A stretch of DNA of 22,398 nucleotides from Ignavibacteria bacterium. Lineage in GTDB: Bacteria; Bacteroidota; Ignavibacteria; Tepidaquicellales; Tepidaquicellaceae. Position 1 is the stretch's first letter; the number at the start of each line of letters is the position of its first letter. The notes beneath the pieces were generated by a model. That model was not told the origin of the DNA. It searched no databases and saw only the letters and a list, made by a program, of their open reading frames with translations. Positions 18,250-22,398 of the stretch are shown here, in pieces. The stretch covers positions 1 through 22,398 of the forward strand of contig JADJYU010000027.1 in NCBI GenBank assembly GCA_016719565.1. The letters run 5' to 3'. Both the position numbers and the translations under genes were made by a program.

Positions 18250-19098
18250 ATGAAAACAGCACAAGCCAGACAACAGCACAAAACATCTGAGGGAGAGTTT
18301 TTATATGAATTAAAAACATATTATGAACTCTCTCCAAAGATGAGTGAATCAATATTAGAGAGCGCAAAAAATTGTTTAATTCGAGACAATGTATTGAAGG
18401 AAGGCGAAATAGAAACATCAGTAATATCACTGGAAGAGAGAAGCGGAAAGATGATAGAGAATATGCGCAAGATCCGGGTTAGATTAACAATAGATAACGG
18501 AATTGAAGATACAGAGATACAAAGAACATCAGGTCGAGTGTGGCTTCGCAGATTACGGATCCAACGAATAAGTAATGAAGCACTGGAGCAGGATGGAATA
18601 TTAAGCCAGGAAGATTTAAGTAAATATTTAGTCTGCAGCGTAAGAACAATAAAGCGCGATATAGCTTTCATCAAGAAGCTGGGGATCGAAGTAATAACCC
18701 GCGGAGTACTTCATAATATTGGTCGAGGTCAAACCCATAAAGTAATGATACTGGGACAGTATTTAGAAGGTAAAACATTTAGTGAAATAAGATTAAGGAC
18801 TAAACACAGTACAGCCGCAATCAAAAGATATGTACAGGATTTTCAGAAAGTGCTGATGAGTATTCATCACGGTATAAAGCAATCGTATCAGATAAGTAAT
18901 TCAACTGGTTTAAGCAAAGTTCTTGTAAACCAATACATTACATTGATAAATCAAAGCAAGAGCAATCCATTGAGGAAAGCAATAATGAAAGATATGGTGA
19001 GGCAATGGAATCGTTCAGCAACGCGGATAAAAAAAAAGGAAGTTACTTCAAAAGATTACATGAGGAGTCTGGCTCCTATGACAGGAGGCAAGAAATGA
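18250..19098 (+). CDS. DUF1670-type multi-helix-turn-helix protein 1 (282 aa)
   Basis: Intact 282-residue protein with a strong ribosome binding site. Residues 1-110 are charged and mostly helical (QARQQHKTSEGEFLYEL, RSGKMIENMRKIRVRLTIDN), ending with TSGRVWLRRLRIQRISNEAL. Three helix-turn-helix-like segments follow: about 117-140 (LSQEDLSKYLVCSVRTIKRD), 176-197 (TFSEIRLRTKHSTAAIKRYV) and 213-232 (YQISNSTGLSKVLVNQYITL). Between the first two lies RGVLHNIGRGQTHK. The order HTH, RG..IGRG.THK, T.HS..AI.RY, TG.S..LV..Y fits DUF1670 (Pfam family of unknown function in bacteria and archaea). I see no DDE, tyrosine- or serine-recombinase or HUH signature. The C-terminus is basic (RIKKKEVTSKDY). It is predicted to bind DNA. 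Its stop TGA overlaps the ATG of gene 2. A role in element movement is inference from being inside the element. Confidence 0.8.
   Translation: MKTAQARQQHKTSEGEFLYELKTYYELSPKMSESILESAKNCLIRDNVLKEGEIETSVISLEERSGKMIENMRKIRVRLTIDNGIEDTEIQRTSGRVWLRRLRIQRISNEALEQDGILSQEDLSKYLVCSVRTIKRDIAFIKKLGIEVITRGVLHNIGRGQTHKVMILGQYLEGKTFSEIRLRTKHSTAAIKRYVQDFQKVLMSIHHGIKQSYQISNSTGLSKVLVNQYITLINQSKSNPLRKAIMKDMVRQWNRSATRIKKKEVTSKDYMRSLAPMTGGKK
19083..19088 (+). promoter_or_regulatory. Ribosome binding site of DUF1670 gene 2
   Basis: AGGAGG six bases before ATG 19095. It supports that start over the upstream in-frame ATG at 19005, which would overlap gene 1 by 94 bp. Confidence 0.75.
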
Positions 19099-19895
19099 GT
19101 ATAAATCAAACAAGAGACAGGTATGAGAGTTTGAAGAAAAGAGACTTTAAGAGTGCATTGATAAACCTGCTTGAGAATGAGTATAAGCTTTTAGGTTCAA
19201 GAAAAATACTGGAATTATTATCGGAAGATATAGAAGATCTCCATAACGAGTATTATCCCCATATAAGCAGAGTTGGAAACGGAGAAATAGTAATGCGCAC
19301 AACGAAAGATGACGGTCAGCGTCAAAGCTATGGAAAGAAGACAGAAGATTATGCAAGTATAACAGTTAAATTACCATTGATAACGAATGATGATATAGAG
19401 CGGAGAATATATTTTAAGAAGGGAGACAAGAACAGTAACTATAAACATCAGAACTCCCGTGACATAGAGACGATGGTGCGATTACTAAGAAGCGCAAAAG
19501 AACAGGGCGGCTTATTAAGTGGAGCTGAGTTGAGTGTGTTAATGAACAGGTCATTAGGAACGATAGGGAAATATTTAAGAATACATATAAAAGAGACAGG
19601 AGAAATACTTCCGCTTAAAGGTTATGTATTAGATCAGGGAAGTCTGCCGACACATAAAGGAATAATAATTAGCCTGTATGAAAAGGGAGTATCACCGGCA
19701 GATATAGTCTTAAGGACCTCTCACAGCCAGGAAGCAGTTGACAGATATATAAAGCACTATGAACAAGTTAAAAAGCTTCTTAAAAAAGGTTTAGATGAGA
19801 AAGCAATAGTATCTATTACCGGAAGAAGTTTGAATGTTGTTAGACAATATGTTAAGTTATATTATAATTTTTATCCTAAAAAAACTAAAAAATAG
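19095..19895 (+). CDS. DUF1670-type multi-helix-turn-helix protein 2 (266 aa)
   Basis: Starts at ATG 19095 inside ATGA, overlapping the stop of gene 1, which implies translational coupling. Residues 1-60 (SLKKRDFKSALINLLENEYK, LGSRKILELLSEDIEDLHNE, YYP) match the N-terminal half usual for DUF1670 better than protein 1 does. Residues 87-109 (ASITVKLPLITNDDIERRI) have no evident counterpart in protein 1. The shared C-terminal half has HTH-like segments at about 141-164 (LSGAELSVLMNRSLGTIGKY), 199-220 (SPADIVLRTSHSQEAVDRYI) and 234-254 (DEKAIVSITGRSLNVVRQYV), with LPLKGYVLDQG..PTHKG between. It ends in a basic PKKTKK. Probably a diverged paralogue of protein 1, so the two may act as a heteromer on DNA. 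No catalytic motif is recognised. The alternative start at 19005 would add 30 residues. Confidence 0.8.
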   Translation: MSINQTRDRYESLKKRDFKSALINLLENEYKLLGSRKILELLSEDIEDLHNEYYPHISRVGNGEIVMRTTKDDGQRQSYGKKTEDYASITVKLPLITNDDIERRIYFKKGDKNSNYKHQNSRDIETMVRLLRSAKEQGGLLSGAELSVLMNRSLGTIGKYLRIHIKETGEILPLKGYVLDQGSLPTHKGIIISLYEKGVSPADIVLRTSHSQEAVDRYIKHYEQVKKLLKKGLDEKAIVSITGRSLNVVRQYVKLYYNFYPKKTKK

Positions 19896-19916
19896 TCAGG
19901 GCCATTTTTACTATAG

Positions 19917-19924
19917 TAAATAGT
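19917..19924. repeat. Candidate target-site duplication of the DUF1670 element, right copy
   Basis: TAAATAGT, second copy of 18183-18190. From here the sequence is identical to 8793-8899. Confidence 0.8.
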
Positions 19925-19949
19925 ATCAATTGATACTAACTAAAAATAA

Positions 19950-19981
19950 ATTGATTCGTGAATATGTAATAACTAAGTTTA
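19950..19981 (+). promoter_or_regulatory. Candidate promoter of propeller gene E
   Basis: ATTG (19950-19953), 20-base spacer, TAAGTTTA (19974-19981), 16 bases before the ATG at 19998. Confidence 0.4.
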
Positions 19982-19997
19982 ACAAAATGATTTAATT

Positions 19998-21397
19998 ATG
20001 AAGAACTTCAAAAAAATATTAAACCCCGACAAACTCTCGACTCTTCTTTTCTACATCAGCATACTCTCTTTCATCATCGCATTTAACTTCGCGCATAATC
20101 CTCCGGGCGGGTGGTATCAGCAGTTTCTGCCGAATATAGGTGGAAGACTGATCTCGGACATTTTCTTTCTTGATAGTTTAAACGGTTGGACTGTTACATC
20201 TTTGACTCAGCTAAACGATACGGTTTTTGTATTAAAGACTACAAATGGAGGTGATAAATGGTTCATCAGCTATAGCCGCTCAGGCGAATTAGTAGGAATG
20301 CAAAGAATATATTTTCTAAATGAATTTCAGGATATGCATGGTAATGGTTTTGATAATTCGAGCCAAAATAATTTTGCTAAAACCACAAATGGTGGATTTA
20401 ATTGGTTTAATGTAAATCCCCCTGACCCGTTTGAAGTTTACCATGACTTCAGCATATTTAATGAAGACACTATTTGGTTAGTGTCAAAAAATAGTCCAAC
20501 ATGAGTCTTCCGCACAACAAACGGCGGAGTAAACTGGACAAATCAGGCAAGCTCAGAGATTTTCCAGATAAGATATATATGTACAATTCCCGAATAGGAT
20601 TTATAGGATTCAATGCCGGTAACCCTACAATAAAAAAAACAACAGACGGAGGATTCAACTGGTTTACTGTTTCAAATGAAGGTTTTACTGATATAGAATT
20701 TATTGACAGCTTGACCGGATGGAAGTGCTAATGAAGTAGATTCTATAAAGAAAACAACAGATGGAGGTATTTCATGGGAAAAACAATTAATTCCAACAGG
20801 AGGTTTCTTTGCATTCTCTTCGATTGTTGATTTAGCGGTCATAAATGCAAACACAATATGGGGTGTCGGTTCAATAGCAACTACATCTTTAGGATTTCGT
20901 GGATTAATTTATAAATCCACAAATGGAGAGTGATAACTGGGGATATCAATTACCAGATACCAACATAATAGTTATATCCCCGCTACTTCAATATTGATTT
21001 TATAAATGAATTAAACGGATGGGCATATAGTAATATAGGTAGAGGTGTACATATACAGTATTGGGAGGAGATACTACATATTATCCTACTTCCGTAACCC
21101 AAATAACGGCACAACTCCACCTGATTATAAACTCTTTCAAAACTATCCAAATCCATTTAATCCGTTAACTAAAATAAAATACGAACTGAAAACTCCCGGC
21201 TTTATTAAACTGAATGTTTATAACATAAACGGAAAAGAAGTCAAAACAATTGTAAATGAAAAACAAAACACAGGAGTATATGAAGCAGATTTCTCAGCGA
21301 CGGAATACGGCTCGAGCCTGTCTTCGGGGGTTTATTTTTACAGCTTGTTTGCGGTGAAGAATTGGTTGATACAAAGAAAATGATTGTCTTAAAATAG
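19998..21397 (+). pseudogene. Exported BNR/Ycf48-like beta-propeller protein with T9SS tail, copy E (frameshifted)
   Basis: ATG at 19998 gives MKNFKKILNPDKLSTLLFYI plus SILSFIIAFNFAHNPPGGWY, then ISDIFFLDSLNGWTVTS / LKTTNGGDKWFIS, AKTTNGGFNWFNVNPPDPFE and NEDTIWLVSKNSPT. An in-frame TGA (20502-20504) interrupts here, and the frame then reads VFRTTNGGVNWTNQ. A one-base loss leads to YMYNSRIGFIGFNAG, IKKTTDGGFNWFTVSNEGFT and DIEFIDSLTGW. The remainder is in several frames (NTIWGVGS). The tail starts at about 21115: PPDYKLFQNYPNPFNPLTKI, KLNVYNINGKEVKTIVNEKQ and SLSSGVYFYSLF. After one missing G it ends LVDTKKMIVLK at TAG 21395-21397. About 465 residues if repaired. The closest relatives in the window are A (3' half) and D (tail). 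Confidence 0.65.
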
Positions 21398-21422
21398 TAT
21401 CAATTGATAATAACTAAAATAA

Positions 21423-21454
21423 ATTGATTCGTGAATATGTAATAACTAAGTTTA
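21423..21454 (+). promoter_or_regulatory. Candidate promoter of propeller gene F
   Basis: ATTG (21423-21426), 20-base spacer, TAAGTTTA (21447-21454), 17 bases before the ATG at 21472. Confidence 0.4.
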
Positions 21455-21471
21455 ACAAAATGATTAATTTT

Positions 21472-22398
21472 ATGAAGAACTTCAAAAAATATTAAATCCC
21501 GACAAACTCTCTACGCTTCTTCTCTACATCAGTATACTGACATTCATCATCGCATTCAACCGCGCATAATCCTCCGGCGGATGGCATCAACAGTTTTTAC
21601 GGATCCGAATAACAGACCGCTTGCAGATATTCAATGTATAGATAGTCTGCTTGGATATGGGATAACGGGAGATCACACGTCCGGTGACACAAATTATATA
21701 ATTAAAACTACTAACGGGGGATAAGTGGTTTGTAGTAAATACCCTTTATAAGATTTAAGCAAAAGCCTTCTTTTATAAATGCTAATACCGGATAGGTAAG
21801 CGGAGGTCTAAATGGAATTCCTGCATTATTCATAAAAACAACTAATGGCGGGATAAACTGGACAGATGTAATAGCACTTTAACCGGAAGGATAAACGACA
21901 TCTTTATTTTGAATGAAGATACCCAATATGGTACACTGATGAAGCAACTCTTTTAGGCGGATTGTTTAGATCCACGGATAGGGGAGGAGCTACTTGGGCA
22001 AGACAGTTTTATGAAAAATGGGAATATACCATCCAGAATATATTATGATAAATTCTCGGTAGGGTTTTTTAGCGGAAGTGATGTTTCAGTTTTAAATAAA
22101 ACAACAAATGGAGGTTAAACTGGTCTGGTAATTGCTGCTGCTCCAAAACGGATTCAGAGGCATTTATTTTTCTGATAGCTTAACGGGATGAAATCTACAG
22201 GTGGTATTAAAAAAAACAATGGATGAGGATTGATATGGATCGAACAAGTCTTACCTCAAACTTCAACTTCAGGAATAAGAGATTTTTCAAAGGTTAACTA
22301 TGATACTATTTGGGGATCCAGGAGGATATATGTTTTGTCCTGGTTATGGACCTCGTGGAATAATTTATATGACTACAAATGGAGGAGTTATTGGGGTT
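21472..22398 (+). pseudogene. Exported BNR/Ycf48-like beta-propeller protein, copy F, 3' end outside the window (frameshifted)
   Basis: ATG at 21472 starts MKNFKK; one A fewer than in B and E in the following A-run shifts the frame of the shared leader. Pieces of blades are visible in alternating frames: ADIQCIDSLLGYGITGD, IIKTTNGG, IKTTNGGINWTD, NEDTQYGTLM, KTTNGG and, near the right edge, TIWGSRRI and YMTTNGG. Few stretches exceed 40 codons, so disruption is heavier than in C, D or E. The propeller part is unlike A, D and E and is somewhat closer to C in its opening words. The T9SS tail is expected beyond the window. Gene order, promoter and signal-peptide region make it the sixth member of the tandem family. 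Confidence 0.55.

Larger units (their letters stand above)
18191..19916 (+). mobile_element. 1.7-kb mobile element carrying two DUF1670-type genes and no recognisable transposase
   Basis: The boundaries come from comparing this junction with the intergenic region after gene A. There ...GTCTTAAATAGTATCAATTG... is continuous. Here TAAATAGT is followed by GACATTTGTCCCC at 18191, and the paralogous sequence resumes only after a second TAAATAGT at 19917. So 1726 bp have been added with an 8-bp direct repeat. The ends share only a weak inverted match: TTTGTCCCCTCA on the left, and AATGGCCCTGA on the opposite strand at the right. The content is 59 bp of leader, two overlapping genes on the plus strand and about 20 bp of tail. 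Both genes are intact while the neighbours are not. An insertion is directly supported; how it moves is not known. Confidence 0.75.
19917..20023 (+). repeat. 107-bp direct repeat, copy 2
   Basis: Identical to 8793-8899, including the 18-bp palindrome (19921-19938), the candidate promoter and the first codons of gene E. Confidence 0.85.

Noticed and set aside
19005..19094. Upstream ATG at 19005 as the start of DUF1670 gene 2
   Set aside because: It overlaps gene 1 by 94 bp, whereas ATG 19095 has AGGAGG at proper spacing and an ATGA overlap.
12994..20504. Stop-codon reassignment to explain the in-frame TAG and TGA
   Set aside because: TAG, TGA and TAA are all used as natural ends in the window, and the two internal stops are isolated.

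Overview
The window looks like AT-rich chromosomal DNA from the Bacteroidota/Ignavibacteriota (FCB) group, and Ignavibacteria is my best guess. The main reason is the repeated C-terminal type IX secretion tail (YKLFQNYPNPFNP...SGVYFYRL...KKM) on most of the large proteins. Promoter-like motifs of the Bacteroidota type and scarce Shine-Dalgarno sites fit this. The species cannot be named from sequence alone.

Layout. (1) 1-214, minus: the N-terminus of a heptose-phosphate kinase (rfaE/hldE) running off the left edge. (2) 356-3219, minus: a badly frameshifted secreted protein with zinc-dependent phospholipase C / S1-P1 nuclease-like motifs and a T9SS tail. (3) 3737-5742, plus: a small beta-rich hypothetical protein, an exported outer-membrane-type protein and a DUF1579-like exported protein. 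(4) 5972-6932: a non-coding field of three successive tandem-repeat arrays (13 bp, about 21 bp, about 21 bp), the first ending in a perfect hairpin. (5) 7544-22398, plus: six paralogous exported beta-propeller (BNR/Ycf48-like, TTNGGxNW) proteins with T9SS tails (called A-F here), at 7544, 8874, 12203, 15357, 19998 and 21472, plus two paralogous exported proteins of unknown function at 10362 and 13652. The unknown protein and the propeller gene downstream of it form a tandemly duplicated two-gene module. Two mobile elements sit in this family: an IS256-family insertion sequence (16276-17711, 9-bp target duplication) inside propeller gene D, and a 1.7-kb element (18191-19916, 8-bp direct repeat) at the stop codon of the same gene.

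Most notable. The 18191-19916 element carries only two translationally coupled, paralogous DUF1670-type proteins, each with three helix-turn-helix-like segments. It has no transposase or recombinase that I recognise. The uninterrupted site can be read from paralogous junctions in the same window, so it behaves like a mobile element of an undescribed type.

Caveat. Nearly every unique gene, including the conserved rfaE core, has single-base indels every 50-200 bp, often in homopolymers. The two DUF1670 genes are intact and the IS256 transposase has a single break. This pattern fits low-coverage or error-prone sequence at least as well as real decay. Genes typed 'pseudogene' here are disrupted as written and may be intact in the organism.
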